From: Acanthosepion esculentum
Lineage: Eukaryota; Mollusca; Cephalopoda; Sepiida; Sepiidae
DNA length: 64,000 nt
Direction of reading: 5' to 3'
NCBI GenBank assembly: GCA_964036315.1
Contig: OZ038482.1
Coordinates: forward strand, 9,027,520 to 9,091,519
The notes under the pieces were generated by a model that worked only from the letters and a program-made list of their open reading frames with translations, searched no databases and had not been told where the DNA came from. Shown one piece after another: positions 1-13,770 of the stretch; position 1 is the stretch's first letter, and each line of letters begins with the position of its first letter. Made by a program: the position numbers and the translations under genes.

Positions 1-2218
1 TGGCCTTTTTCTTAAAACAAATCATCTTATGACAGATACAATGAAAGGAAATATGTGCAAACCAGTAAACAAAAAAAATCACTTACCCTTCTCAATCTTT
101 CTTTCTCCAATATTTATAGTATTCATTCTAATTTCCATACTGTTGAATCTTTTCTCTTGAAATGGTCTCTAGATGTCTTTACACTTTGTGAAACTAATTT
201 GAATTCTTCTATTGCTACCAATTAATTCTTTGTTCCACGCTATCTTCTTTGCCAAAAAGATTCCAGCATACATATGCATGACCTCAATGTTCATCTTTGG
301 GAAAATCTCTTAATTGCAAGGAAATTGTCTCTTGACTCCCCGAATGATTCTTTCATGTGCTTTTGACTTTTATTATTGCACTCTGTTAGCTATCTCTTTT
401 TCCTTTATCACTCTCCTTTACAGGACTAATATATTAAACAAAATTTCTGATAATATAGAAATGGCTCTTTCTTTACATCTACCTGTGAATATTTTTGTGT
501 TTGGTGATTTTAATGCTCATTCCGTCAAGTGGCTTAAGCATTTTAATGTTATGATGTTGCCAGTATTCAGACTTTCAATTTTTCCATTGCTCAGTCTTTC
601 AGTCAAATGGTGGATTTCTTTACTCGTTTCTCAAATAAATCTGTTCAACATACATCTTTACTTGATTTGTTCCTTACCTCATCTCCAAGTTCTTATAGAA
701 CATCACAACTCTGTCCTCTTGGCAATTCAGATTACACTGTAGTATCTATTTATATTTCTTTTGTGCCCTCTATTAAAAAAGAATCTCCTATTCACAAGAC
801 TTCTTTCTGTTACTAGGGTACTGACTGAGATTCATTTTGTGACTTCATTCAAGATGCACCTTGGACTGATATTCTTAGACTTCCAATTGAAAATTGCGTC
901 ACAGAAGTTTCTTCTTGGGTTAAAGCCAGCATTGATGCTTTTGTACTGTCTCACAAATATCAGGTGAAATCATGTTCTCCTTGGTTCATACCAGCCTGTT
1001 CAGCAGCTATAGCCCATAGGAATCACTTTTTCTAGGTGTACTAGTGTGATAATTCTGATCAGTACAGATGCCTATTTGTGACTACTCAAAATAATTGTAA
1101 ACAAGTCCTCAAAGGGGCTAAGTCTTTGTTTGTTGATAGAATGAGGCACTGTAGATCGGTTCATGTGACTACTGGCGACTCTGTAATAGAGTGTTAAATA
1201 AGAGTAAGTCTTCTATCCCTCACTCTTCACTCAATTTGAGGTATTAACACTTGCTGATAAAGCAGAATGTTTTGCTCATAAATTCTCTTTAAATTCTACT
1301 CATGACTCATCTGTAGTACCTTTGCCTGACTTTCCACTTAAAACTGAGTCTCTATTGAGTGATATGTATACAACTCCATCCATGTTTTCTACTATGATTT
1401 CTAAACTGGACCATCACAAAGCATGCGGATTTGATGGTATCTCTGCAATAGTCCTTAAGAAATGTACTCCTGAACTGGCTCCTGTTTTCTCTAAACTCTA
1501 CAATAAATGCCTTGTTGCTTCTCACTTTCCTGCTTGTTGGAAATCCTGTTCTGTAGTTCCAGTCTTTAAGAACTCAGGTGAACCATCTGATTCTTCTATC
1601 AGCCTATTAGCCTTCTATCTCTTTTTTGACAATTTTTCTCCCTAGAATCTATCTTAAAAATTTATAAGTCTCCCATTTTTCCTTACTTTAAATATTGCTG
1701 CCAAATCTGGTCAGATGCTTCTTCTATATATTTAAAGATTCTTGATAAAATCCAAAGAAGAATTTGCAATGTTATTGGTCCTGACCTGGCATCTCGGCTT
1801 CAGTCCTTTTCCTACCACTGTAATGTAACTTCTTTGTGCCTTTTCTATAAATACTTTTATGGTAACTGTTCTGATTAACTTTCCTCTATGGTACCTAAAC
1901 CTCATGAATTTAAGTGCAGTACTTGATTGGTGGCAAGGTTTCATCAATTTACAGTTGCAATGGCTAGATATAACTGTAAGTTCTATGCTAACAGTTTCTT
2001 CTATCACACTTCTTGATTCCCAGTCAACTTTGATCTTCAAAAATTTAAATACAATATCAATTGTTTTCTTCTGGTTTTTTTTTTTAATTCTCATCCTTTT
2101 ATTGTCCTCTCTCCTTAATAGTAGTTTTTCTCATATTCTCTAACACTCAGTAACCTCTTGCAACCTAGTGGCTTTATTGTCTTGCTTGGGGTGAAATGAT
2201 TGAAAAAAAAAAAAAAAA
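1..2218 (+). mobile_element. Non-LTR retrotransposon (APE-type LINE) remnant, internally deleted
   Basis: Broken plus-strand coding pieces follow LINE order. The endonuclease part (about 60-1000) carries a GDFNAH motif near 500-520, typical of the exonuclease-endonuclease-phosphatase fold of APE-type LINEs. An RT N-terminal part follows (1322-1610) with KACGFDGIS and the FPACWKSCSVVPVFK stretch. RT motifs A to E are missing. The sequence jumps near 1620-1650 to the C-terminal domain (KILDKIQRR, NVIGPDLASRL), which recurs at 49.5 kb, 37.0 kb and 63.1 kb. The copy ends in a 16-base A run at 2203-2218, the expected LINE 3' tail. Many stops and frameshifts make it dead. A jockey/I-type clade is plausible but unproved. 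The 5' end may lie outside the window. Confidence 0.88.
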
Positions 2219-5200
2219 TGGAATCTGGATGATTTGCTTGTGAATGAACAGTTTAAATCAATAGCCATGTTTACCAGATTTTGAAATGTGACCCTTTTTT
2301 CATAATAAATCTAAATGTAAGAAATTCTACGTATGTGAAAGGCAACTCAATTTCTTCATTGAACAGAGTCAATATTGTTGACCTATACTTGACATTACCC
2401 CAGCCATTCCCCGAGGGATGAAGCGCTCCATCTGAAGAGCAGTCTAAAGATACATGCATCACTAAAGTGGATTGCCACTCAGAATGTAAATGCCAGCTAG
2501 CCAAGAGGGTTGGGGCCAGAAAAAGAGAGAAAAAGTATTTTCTCACAATGAAGCAACATGCCCACATAAAAGACAACATACAAGTTTCCACACTGAATCC
2601 AGGTTATTGACTGGAAGAGTCTATCCATCTTGATATTAAACTTTGAACCATTTTGCCATAATCATCAACATTGATTTCTCTTCTGTCTTGTGCAACCAAT
2701 ATGGATTGTACTAGTGATTCCCAAGATTTTCTCATCTAATTGACAAGTGTTACTTCCTAGTTACAGTCTCTGTTAAAATGGTTGAGAAATACATTGCTAG
2801 AAGAGTTGACCCCCCAAGAGATTTCCAAACACATGAAAAATTCCAGGTTGCATTCTTTGTGCATAAGGACTTCATTGTTTTGATGAAAAGGGTTCACAAA
2901 AGAGGAATTCAAAGAATTCAACCAACTTTCTGAGATTAATATATTTTCCTCCTAATGCATATCACCAGGAGATTTTATCCAGATTTTCAAAGAAATTTAC
3001 ATAGCACTCAAAAATGAAAGAGTAACTTTTTCTTAATGGTATTATAGATAGATCCTTTTTAAGAAATATGACATTGACATTCTTTAGGCTTTAATATAAG
3101 TGAATTATAGGAAATAATTTTTTTTTTAAAATGGCTTTGTTGTCTTTCAAACATTGTCTCAGTATACTAGTTAGACATTAAACTGAGAATGGCAAGGAAT
3201 ATAGTAAAAATTCAGTTCATGCCTTAAACTATAAACAGAGAATTTCAAAATAAATACTGGCAACCATTATTTGAATATTTTGCTTGTCTACTTTTCCAGT
3301 GCTCTCGGCAAATCACACCAAAGAAAATAGCATCAATTATTATAGAAATCAACACATAAATAATCTGTGTAGTTTTTCATTGTCCTCAGATATTTTACTT
3401 TTGTTAAACAGGAGTCAAGAATGAGAAGAATTGTAAACCTTTTCTCAGTCACTAAAATAATTATGCATAAAATAAATATTACTTGAGGTCAATATTAAAT
3501 GGAGAAAGGAGGAAAATACAAAAATATTAGTTGGTTATATATATATATATATATCATTTGGTAAAGACAGAGGAAAAGAAGGAAACATGGTTTTAAGGGA
3601 AAAGAAATGGATGGCTTCAAGAGAAAGAAAGTTGGTGATTTGATTGATAAAACTAATTGTATTACCTGCATTGTCACTTCAGTAATAAATGTTTACCATA
3701 TCACTATCATTTCTGCATAGAACACACCAATAGATTCATTACGCCAATACTGAAAACAATTTTTTACACCAATACCTGAAAATTAATTAATAATTTATTT
3801 AAATAGAATCATTCCTGTTTTTGAATACTTTGAGAACTAAGTTAGACATTGTTCCAAAATGAGGCAACTCATCATTTGACAAATATTTTTTTAAAGCAAA
3901 AAACCCAAGTTTTTAGTTAGATTTTGTATTAATTCAGTCTCTCTCTCTCTCTCTCTCTCCACTCAAGTCTTTCCTCTCTCTTTCCCCGTTTTTTCCTCTA
4001 TCATTCTTTCTCACCTCCATTAAATTTCTCCCTTTCTTACAAACTCCTCTTTTTTTTCATTTTTACAGAATCAGATCTCCAAGAATAGATAAGAAATAGG
4101 TAAGAAAATCCAATTCATAAAGAAAAGTAAGAGGAAGAAATCAATCAAATGAACTTAAACACATTCAGTGAAATACATATGGGGAAAAAATCATAACACA
4201 AATTTACATAAATGCACAAATATATATAATAAAACAAACAAAAATGTATATTTTATGTTTATGGTGGTGTGCGCACTTGCATGTACAATACCTCAGAATC
4301 ATTTAATAAGCATTAATATATTCATAGCATTCTAAAAACTCTTTTGATAAACATGAAATTCAAGAAAGCCATGCAAATACTGAAGAGCAGTTATGTATTG
4401 AACAAGTATCATTTTCAAATCCAACCTTCTTACATTTTTACTAAAAAAAAACAAAAAAACTTACATTTTGACTTCTTTTGCACAGCACTGACATGTCTAG
4501 TAGGAATATTTTCTTAATTTTAGATATGTTCAATATTTAGCTGCATTACTAAATTATTTTAAAGTTATTTTATATCAAAATATGTTCATAGCTTTTTTTT
4601 TTTTTACTTACCATTACAACAGGAGGAAAATAGCATTTGATCAGATAAGTTGATATCTCATGTTGCCAAAATTTTAAAACTTCTCTCCCCTACTCTATCT
4701 TGAATAGATCTACTATTTAGTACCACAAATCACCCACCCATTGTTCTAAAACATCTAAATGATATACTTCTTTTTAGTATCCTAAATTATCCCCACTTGT
4801 TGCAAGGCATCTAAATGATTGTTTTTTAGTGCCTAAAATCATCCACCCCTTTTTCAAATCACCCAAATGACATTATTTTCATTATCATTTTGCAATTGAA
4901 TCCTTCTTTGATGGACAAAATGAAATGATTAAAACAAGAGAAGGATTGTAGTTGGAATAACTTATTGAATAACGACAATGCATCACTTCAGAACCTGAGA
5001 CAACAAATATAAACACATAAGTAAATTTTTTGACAAATCTATAAACATTCAATGATTTGTCATCCTTTCCATAATGCTGAGTTTGTCAGGGAAACAAATT
5101 TCAAGCTAAGTCATTAAAAAAATCTCAGTAAAGAGAATCAGAATTGTGTTGACTATTAATAAAAATTTCATGCTTCTCATATAAACATTTCAAATTTTTT

Positions 5201-5345
5201 TTTAATTAGGCTTTGTCCATAGGAGCATAATTACATATAGTATATAAAAAAAGAAAAAAACATTCCTATGTATACACCAATATATAAATAAACAACACAC
5301 ACATGCATCAAAATGCATGTGTGTGTACAATTTATGTATATACAT
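2219..5345. other. AT-rich sequence without recognised gene
   Basis: No recognisable protein domain or RNA gene. A 106-codon minus-strand frame at 2271-2591 lacks family resemblance. A short (TA)n lies at 3538-3554, a (CT)n at about 3935-3959 with a pyrimidine-rich stretch to about 4065, and a palindromic (CA)/(TG) patch at about 5290-5330. Intron or intergenic DNA is the likely reading. Confidence 0.5.
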
Positions 5346-5477
5346 TGGCTACTGAAAAGTTCTCAGCCTGTCCAAGAAAGGATTAAAAATCATGATGTTT
5401 GGTCATCAAATCAGATTATGAGAAGTGTGACCCAATTTCCATAATATAATCAGATGACAAAGAACTTTTCTGTACCC
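5346..5477. mobile_element. Short MITE-like element with mariner-type ends
   Basis: The left end contains ACTGAAAAGTTCTC and the right end holds AGAACTTTTCTGT, giving inverted ends that match over about 15 of 17 positions. The 132-bp interior is non-coding and AT-rich. A related lone end is at 16405-16432. Ends of this form resemble Tc1/mariner termini. No clear TA duplication was established, so the boundaries are approximate. Confidence 0.45.
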
Positions 5478-8400
5478 TCTCATTTACTTAAAGATTCAAA
5501 AAGCAAACTTAGTGATGCATCAGTGCAGAGATCATTTTCATTATGGATATATTAGGAAGCAAATTTATATCTGAAGCATAAGTCTTCAAATGTGGGTGTG
5601 GGCGAATAATTCTTTGTTAGTTTCCAACATAAATATTCATTGTTAATAATATTGACACAAGCAGTTAGTAACACCACATGTACACAATATTGACGGCACT
5701 TGTTAAGAAGAGAGTAGCAGACTCTAACATCAGCCAGGACTCAGGTGCTTGCCACTGACCACCAATTGGTAGACTTGAGGAAGAAGTTATTAACAATGAT
5801 GATAGCACCCTCTACCCCCCCACATTCTCCATCTAATGCATCACCCTAAATGAAAGTTTTCTCTTTTTAATAATATACCGACATCTTGAGACAAGTGTAT
5901 AATGGTTAGGCATCAAATATAACTGGATTTGTTTAAATAAAGAAAGGACGCCTTCTCAGGGTTTAAATGAAGAATGAATGCTTTGTTAGAGATGAGTAAA
6001 CACTTAACGTCATCAATAATAAATAGGTGATACTTAATCCTCAGAGTAGGATTATATTCTGTAGATGGATTTTGAGAGTAATGAATGAAAATAGTTATAA
6101 ACTGATGCCTAAATTTAATTTACTAATAATTAGCAGTTGTCATGGTGACCATAGTCTTCATCTAAATTCTCTTCTTTCAGGTGACATTTTGATGAAAAGG
6201 ATTAATCTCCCGCTCTCTCTCTCTCTCCCCAATGGATGGATTAAAATAAAGAGTTCACATCTAGACACAAAGATTTGTCATGGTGCTTGTCAGTTTTCTC
6301 AAAAAGTGTCAAGTAACTTTCATAGCAATATGAAAGGAATATTGGAAGGGAAAAAAACAAACTATACTAATTGATTTTATTTTTAAGGTAATAATAACCA
6401 GTAATTTATGGCAGAGATGTGATGAAGACAAAAATAAAATATCCTATTTGAAAATCCTTTCTAATTGTACTGTGCCTAAAGAAAAACATTCCAGATTCTG
6501 GTCATAGGCCATTTTTTATATAGCATAAATTAAATGTGAAATGCTTATGATAATAGATTACCAAAGTAAAACAACACTACATCTCATCAAAACTGAATGA
6601 AATAGGGTTTTCAGAAGAAAAGCTATTATTTTTTTGAATGTAATCTATTTTGTTTATCCTTTGCTATATACTTTAACTTAAAGAGAAATTAAGGATCTCA
6701 TGCAAACAAAATATAAATCCTATTACCATTTATAAATGAGCTAGAATACCACATTTAATTAAATATTTATTGTGCCTCCAAATTTCAAAATCAATAATTC
6801 ATTAGTTATTTAAAGTTATTTCCTGATAGTCCAAGGTTCATGCCTTAACAGAAGAATGTGAAGAGAAAATCACTGATTTGGACCTGAATGGAAAAAGTAT
6901 TGCCTGTTAAAATAAAATTTATATGATAACACAAAAACATGTGGTTTGATGTCTAAACAGGGTGCAATAAAATGACCTTCACTTGATTCAACTTAAATAT
7001 CATTTTGGCAACATGACAGTGGATATTTTATCATACAACAAAATAGCAGTCTTTTTACTCACCAAAATGGGTACTGTTCAAGTTCTAAAATCACTATCAA
7101 ATTGATCTTTATAGCTATGTGTATGAACTATATCTGCTTGAAAGTATTGTGTCTCAAAACTACTCTTGTCTTATTAAAAAACTACTCATGTCTTATTAAC
7201 TGTGAGCCAGAACATTCCATACAAGGTATAGTTTCAACTTGTACAAATATAAAACGTAAAAAGATCAAGGATTGAAATGCTTTCTGTATTTGCCATTTAA
7301 AATAGAGTCAAAATTATTTAAATGAGATTTTATGGCAGTTTTATGGAATAATCAAGTGATATTTAAAAATGAAAGAAAGAATAGAACAAAATTGAGAACT
7401 TCATGCTGAACAACCGAATGACACCAACAAAGTAAGACATTATTAAAAAGCGCAGATATTAAAACAAAAAACAAAAGGAGAGTTTAAAGTAGAGAGTACC
7501 TGTCTGTATTCTCCAAATGAATGAATAGCAATTGACAAAATGGCAATGTTGTTAAATTACTAAAACTTTAGATTATGATATTGTTAAAGTGAAATTAATC
7601 TTAAAATTGGATTTTATTGTTCACTGGCTCAGTGAAAGATCGTTTTAAGTGCTAAACGAATGATTCAATGACATGAAGTCATTCAAGTGCCTTTCAAGTG
7701 AGAGAAGCAGGCACAGATTGATAAAGGAATAATCAACATGCTACACTCTAATGAGAAGATAAAATTTGTTTTGGCAGTCACTGATTCTATCAATATTTCT
7801 ACACATGTCTGAAGAACTTAAAGAAAGCCTATTCTTAAGAGCAAGTAATTTTGTAAAGAACATTTGAAATTCCATCAGATAAAATTAATAAGGTTTACTT
7901 AAAAATACATTTTTAGGTTAAAGTTTTCAAGTGGATGCACACAATTCCCCCTTTATGTAAAAGAAATGACTATTAATTTCAAGTTTAAAAACATAATACC
8001 CTGTTGAATTAAATGCCTCAATAAGTTTCTATGCAAAATGTCATGAAAAACAATAATGGACCATTTATTTTTAGAAAGAAGAAAAAGAGAACGACTAAAT
8101 GAATAGAAGTAGGAAAAATGTGAACTCTTGACTCATCCTGAGATCCACACTGCTTATCTACATTCAAACACGTCATAGCAGACAAATACACCTGCAAAAT
8201 TAATAGTGAATGGATGACCAACTATCATTCAGCTTTGTTCAACCAAAGCCGTCCAGAGTCACAAACAAGCATATAACAAAATCAATAGTAAGTTTAATGA
8301 TTTAAAAATCAATCAAGGTGATTATTACTTTACAGACTAACAACTTAAATACAAGGAAGTCATGTATGAAAGCAAAAAAAAAAAAGAAGAAAAATCAGTT

Positions 8401-11310
8401 CCATATTGTTGATTGCAGAGAAAGGACTTATAAAAGATTTTAACCAACTAGGAAGTGTTGATAATGTTAGCATAAGTAATTACTGAGCACTGACTCTGAT
8501 ATTCAACAATATTGTGGACATTTTTTAATTCATTTACAGTAGTGTTGGCCATGAAACCAAGGAGTATGTCAATATCTAGTAAAATAAATAAGGCCATTAT
8601 TAATCATACACAGACAAACAAAAAAGGTGTTAATGGCTTGCTGATTAGAAAGTAAAGGTGATGATGATAGCTCCCTAATTCAAACATTCATTGTGAAGTG
8701 GCTCTCTTTATTACAGAAAGTAAAACACACCTATCTTGCACAGTATATGGCCACACTTAAGAAAGATTTTTTAACACCAATAACTTCCTTCAGATAAATA
8801 TCAATTACTATGTATTTTTAAAAAAATATTGGGCAAACTTGGATATTTGAGCCCACAAAAAAATGGAGTGTCAAAAGAATAGATTTTTCCATTGATACCG
8901 TTATTATTTTAACCACGTTCATTCTTCGACAATGTTTATTGTTTCAAAAGTGATGATTAGAATTGTAATAAAATTTAAACATATCATGAAAGTAAAGTTA
9001 TCCTTTTTTTTTCTTGAGTATTGACAACAAAAAATATTAAATTACTATTTATTCATTAGATTATTTACAACATTCTAAAATCTAATATAATTATATTAAA
9101 ACTCATGCAATACAATCTTTATCATTTACCAATTTATAATAAATATGAAATTTTTTTATTCATAAATTTATAAACATTTATTAAATTATTATCATCAAAT
9201 ATGTGAACCAACTATAAGGAAATCCTTAATATTTACCATTTAATAATTTTCAATTCAATTGGCAATTAGTTGAGGTTTTGCCAACCATTCCAACAGTATA
9301 ATAGTTTAAGTAAACAATCTAATAAATAAATAGTGTTTATTATTTTTTTATTGTAAATTCTCAAAGACAATACAAATGTATAAATTCATTTTCATCATAT
9401 GTTTAGGCTTTATTACAATTCTAATCATTGCTTTTTAAAACATTGCTGAGGAGTGAAGGTAGTATCAATAGAAAACCCCTCCTTTCGACACACTGTTTTT
9501 TGCAGGTACGAAGGTCCAAGTTTGCCAAATATTGAATATGTAAAAACTGACAACAAATCTCTTTCACATGCTTGTTTGTTACTTCAAAACACATTATTCA
9601 AAGTTTTTCCTACTAGCATCCTCATTTTATTTTCTCACATTATGGTTTCTTCGGGTGTATATAACATCTGGTAATCTTTGATTTTGTGCAACAAACAAGA
9701 CAAAAATGATCAATTAGGAGGTTAGTCTAAAGATGCTTTACTGTTTTTACTTAGTGCAATGAACATTCCCCAATGCTAACTGCATCCCTTTTGTGTGTTA
9801 TATTGCTTTTGCAAGTAGGTATCTGTACTGCTAATGGTCTAAAGTCTTTTAATGCAGTCAAATTTTAGGAATTTAACAGCCAGATAATATGCCTTTGCAC
9901 TGGAAATGGCGAGATATCAGAAAAAGCCCTCAATTTTCTTTTTGAAAAAAACTAAAAACAAAACTTTCCAGTAATTATCATGACAGACCATGTTTAATGT
10001 CTGAAGATGTTTACCTGCCCCACTCCCAATTTCCCAATTGTACTTAATATCTGAGAAAGGAGAAACATTTTAAAGTGCACACATATCAACTTCTTGGTTG
10101 ATGTTAAAAGCATGTATATAATCACTCTCTAAAGTGAGAAAGAGGTAGAGACAGTTTCCTTTGCCTCCTTCATTCACATTGTTCACTTGTAGAGATTAAT
10201 TCACTTCCTGTTTCACCCTCCCCTACCATTTTTCACCCTTAATGCCCATTCCTACCGGTTGGTGGAAAAAAAATGAAATGTCAAAGATACAAAATAGTCA
10301 ATTGTAAACAAATGCAAACTACTTCATCAAACACAAAATTGATGAAAATTCAATGAATTATTACAATTAACTTTAATGAAGAGATGTTAAAAGAAATAAC
10401 TTCATTTTGTAGATAATAAAGTAGAATTTTGTGATGTATAAACATCTGAAAGCATGCAAGGAAAGAAATAGCTTACTTGAAAAACATGGGTATTCAAACT
10501 AATTGACACGTAATAAAATATGAACAGACTCACTTTTTCTTTTTAAAGAATTATATAAAGGTTACTCTGAAAGTAATTCCCCCTTTTTTTTATTATATTA
10601 TGTTAACCCACAGTGTCAGAAGTGGATGCTAGTGATATGACAGTATAGGTTGAATCCTCTCAGCTATAACCTATAATGTTTTATTTTTATCATTTTAAAT
10701 AACATTGCATGGCAATCTGGCAAAAAGATGCCTGAGAACAAAGTGTATACAAAGCAGAATTTTATCACAGAATTCCTCTATATGGAAAACAATTATAACC
10801 ACTGACATTCACTGGTACTTGCTGAACATTTCCAGAGACTAAACAGTGGCTGTAAGCACAGTTAGGCAGTAGGTAATGCATCACAGCTATGATAAAGTAT
10901 GTTGCCCCTGTGGGTGTAGATTTTCACAAACATACCATGCAGCTTCATGTTCATTACTGGTAAGAAATGCATACATAATGGTGTGGAAAAAATAATGTTT
11001 TGTAGTTGAAAACCACCTTTGACCAATAGTTTTATTATACTTGATGTAGCTTCTGTGGAAATAAATAGGAAACATTAGTTCTGGAATTTCCCTTATATAC
11101 ATATATATGATAACCCCCACCTACATTTCAACTGTATTGTATGAGAGACCAACAGTTCAAAACAGAAAATAGTACACAGTATACCATGAAATCCCCAAAC
11201 AGCTTTCCTTATATCAAAGGGCTTAACTTCTCCAGTATAATATTAAAGCTTAATAATTATACATATATTTAACATGCCTTTCTGGGGAAAGTCATGTTTT
11301 GAATTCAGTT
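5478..11310. other. AT-rich sequence without recognised gene
   Basis: Nothing convincing is seen. Open frames such as 6027-6374 (+) and 9453-9674 (+) show no domain, bias or splice context. Around 10558-10585 a GGTTACTCTGAAAGTAAT stretch looks like a solitary mariner-type terminus, but no partner end was found. A short (CT)n lies at about 6213-6230. Confidence 0.45.
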
Positions 11311-11319
11311 TTCCTTTTT

Positions 11320-11490
11320 CTTATCTGGTAAGAGAGTTTAGTCTGACCTGCTATTTAACCCGTAGATGGAGGAGGACGGTTCATACCTTTTACAAGAGCA
11401 TTAACATGAAATGAAAGAAACAGAATTAACTGAAATTTGAACTCAGTTTCCTAATTCCTTTAACTACTATGCTACTAACACGTCAAAGGT
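11320..11490 (-). mobile_element. Degraded tRNA-headed SINE
   Basis: Read on the minus strand, 11490 to 11430 gives a tRNA-like head: an A-box-like stretch ending in GTAGTTAAAGG and, about 20 bases later, a B-box-like GAGTTCAAATTTC. Downstream sequence (CTATTTAACCC on plus, near 11350) is shared with the SINE at 41220-41480. No tail or target duplication was defined. Confidence 0.5.
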
Positions 11491-11689
11491 TGGTCAAAAA
11501 GTAATATATTAATCACAATAGATTTAATATCAGAAGCACACAAAGTATAAATAAAATAAACAACAGTTTTAAGATTTCAAATCTCATCTACGATATCAGT
11601 TTTCCTTCTCAATTGTAATATTTCACTACATAGAAGTTTTTGGTTGTGTTTTTTCTTTAGCAAAGTCTTTCACCTTGTTACCCGAGCAC

Positions 11690-12030
11690 CTCCTTTATGG
11701 GCCTAAACAGATAAAAGTCTGATGCTATTTCAGGAATTGTTACCTATGTTGTGTTAGTGTAATTCCAGAAGCTCTTTGGCAACAACCACTCTTTGCTCCT
11801 TCATAGGGTCTGCTACTCACTTTGCAAAGACGTTTGAGTAACCAAGAGACTTCACTAAACTGCAGGAATTACCATGGCTCACCTGAAGGCTTTCACAGAG
11901 TTTTGCAATAGTGATTCTCCTCTCAGCTGTCATGAGAGAATCAACCTGCTTGTTCTTATCTTCATTTGCTTTCGGGTTTGCCACTAAAGTTAGTTTCTTC
12001 TTTCTCTTAAGGATTATCATTAACTCTTCT
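11690..12030 (-). pseudogene. Mariner-family transposase N-terminal remnant
   Basis: Minus-strand translation from about 12020 reads AERRITIAKLCESLQVSHG, then GYSNVFAK, a stop, and VADPMKEQRVVVAKELLELH. This matches the second helix-turn-helix and linker of mariner transposases, whose family pattern is a VSHGS-like helix, then a KV..RWVPR-like and a MKEQRV-like segment. The catalytic DDD core is not found downstream. Stops and truncation make it non-functional. Assignment rests on motif order and is fairly secure at superfamily level. Confidence 0.72.
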
Positions 12031-12330
12031 GACGCATCTCATTATGCAGCCTTCTCATAAACATGACTTACTGTGAGTGCTTCCTGCACTTTCTCTTTTC
12101 AAAATCAAAAATAGTACAACAGCTCTTTGCTTCCTATAGGCCCAGAAGCATAGACAATTTGAAAGAGGATTATGGGTAGGAAAAGAGTTCACTACACATT
12201 CCCCACCCCAATAAGGCTTCAAGATACTTTAGTTTAAAAAAAAAATAACAGGCAGGAATTCAGACTTTTAAGATTAAATTAAAACAAGATTTTCTTTTTA
12301 ACTGAGTCTTGCATATATTTGAAGACAAAA

Positions 12331-12331
<1 letters not shown>

Positions 12332-12367
<36 letters not shown>
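12332..12367. repeat. (TA)n microsatellite
   Basis: About 18 uninterrupted TA units. It lies just left of the inverted-repeat arm that starts near 12485, as other (TA)n tracts here border PLE or hammerhead sequence. Confidence 0.95.
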
Positions 12368-12371
<4 letters not shown>

Positions 12372-12484
12372 AGGTAATAGATCCATTGGTATATAATCCA
12401 GATGGATCCTAGTAATATCAGATATTAAAACTGATCCACAGAGAGAGCTCAGTGTATTTATTATAACAGAGCATATATTTTATA

Positions 12485-12730
12485 CATCAAAAAATCCCAA
12501 ATTACCTCATGTGGGTATAGTCTATTTCAGACCAGCACTGCCTTATGCCGGTCCTCCTCAGCCCTAGACTGACTGTCTTGGAATGGGGGGTTTTGAGTTT
12601 AGTTAATGTAGCAGTTGGTGAAAATGTAGGGGGGTACTTAAAGGGATGCCTTGTTTTGATAAGGAGTCTGGGTTGGTGACAAGGAGATGGGTCGGAGTAG
12701 GAGTTTATTTATGGCCAAAGTCTTTAGTCG
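12485..12730 (+). repeat. Inverted-repeat arm A (pairs with 13440-13676)
   Basis: Sequence from the block near 12500 (TACCTCATGTGGGTATAGTC) through GGTTGGTGACAAGGAGATGG near 12672 recurs in reverse complement at 13440-13676, with scattered substitutions and small indels. The arms flank about 700 bp that include a SINE and a PLE C-terminal piece. They look like two opposed copies of one interspersed element rather than transposon termini. Confidence 0.8.
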
Positions 12731-12932
12731 TATGTAAATGAATTTAGGTTCCTGCTAATGGATTATATTATTAAGTGGTGGAGGATTTAAAAACAAGACA
12801 ATTTAAAATTAGAATAAATTATCTAATAGATTCCCAAAATCTGTAAGTAAACCCAAGACACCCAATGGAATAAATCATGTCATACAACACACACATACAT
12901 GCCTACATACCCACTTACACATATACCTATAA

Positions 12933-12963
<31 letters not shown>

Positions 12964-12970
12964 CCATCCA

Positions 12971-13108
12971 CTGGGCACCTTGAGGTGGTGTAATGGTTAG
13001 CAAGCTTGTCTCACTAGAACAATTACAACTGAGTAGTGAGTTTGATCCTCACTGGGCACCCCTTATTTTCGGCTTTGTGCCACATCTAAGCTATGCTTGG
13101 AAAATCAC
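12971..13108 (+). mobile_element. tRNA-derived SINE with 13-bp target-site duplication
   Basis: A tRNA-like head has an A-box-like TGGTGTAATGGTTAGCA (about 12987-13003) and a B-box-like AGTTTGATCC (about 13040). The 138-bp insert is flanked by a perfect 13-bp repeat, TATATACCATCCA, at 12958-12970 and 13109-13121. Such a duplication is the mark of LINE-assisted retroposition. Box sequences match a pol III type-2 promoter. Its perfect duplication suggests a rather young copy, inserted next to a short (TA)n. Confidence 0.85.
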
Positions 13109-13275
13109 TATATACCATCCATTTACACCACTGGGGTTCAGTTATATTATTAGGAATACCGAGCTGTACCCAAAATTCTTTAAGATATTAAAGTAAAAAT
13201 TTAATCAGAGGGGATTGCATCAACTGGGGGGGGGGGGCTTTTGTTTTCTGGTAGTGAGTGATAAGATCTATATTC

Positions 13276-13540
13276 TTATATAAGCTTGCACCTGTTTCTA
13301 AGCCTACATTTTAATACAAGTTCTCTCCTTTGATTTAATAGTTTACATTGATCATTGTATTTAATCATTCTAATTTTTTCCTTTAAACATACACCACATC
13401 TAACTCTAAAGCTATTAGGGGTATATGCAAAACTGATAATTTTCATATTTTGGCCATAAATTACTTCCACTTTGGCCCATCTCCTTGTCACCAACCTGGA
13501 CTCTTTATTAAAATGAGGCATCCCCTTAAGTAGCCCCATA
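13276..13540 (-). pseudogene. Penelope-like element, C-terminal endonuclease-region fragment
   Basis: The minus-strand frame contains RCGVCLKEK, then KLLNQRRELVLKCRLRN. This is the characteristic C-terminal pattern of PLE proteins after the GIY-YIG core: a CxxC pair, a short spacer, LLN.R.EL and KCR.RN. The same pattern is seen at 40.8 kb (CPLCIHKK, NLLNQRNE). The upstream part of the frame overlaps inverted-repeat arm B. No RT is attached and the fragment starts abruptly, so it is a truncated relic. Confidence 0.7.
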
Positions 13541-13676
13541 CATTTTCACTGACTGCTATCTAAACTAAACTCAAAGCAACCATTCCGAGACACTCAGTTT
13601 AGGGATGACTGGCATAAGGCAGTGCTGGTCTGAAATAGACTATACCCGCATGAGGTAATTTTGGATTTTTTGCTGT
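13440..13676 (-). repeat. Inverted-repeat arm B (pairs with 12485-12730)
   Basis: Reverse-complement partner of arm A. It leads directly into the (TA)n at 13677-13703 and on its other side into the PLE C-terminal frame, suggesting both arms are PLE-linked sequence. Confidence 0.78.
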
Positions 13677-13703
13677 ATTATATATATATATATATATATA
13701 TAT
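13677..13703. repeat. (TA)n microsatellite, left border of hammerhead palindrome
   Basis: About 13 TA units, paired with a second tract at 13876-13899 on the far side of the palindromic hammerhead locus. Confidence 0.95.
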
Positions 13704-13770
13704 GCATGGTACTTAGTGCAAAGTGCTCAATATCAGTGATAGAGTTAACATATTCAGTTGTATGGATATT

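Noticed and set aside
2271..2591. 106-codon minus-strand frame
   Set aside because: No recognisable domain, no splice or start context. It is next to a LINE tail, so chance or unrecognised repeat is more likely.
6027..6374. 115-codon plus-strand frame
   Set aside because: Composition follows local AT bias and includes a simple CT repeat; no family resemblance.
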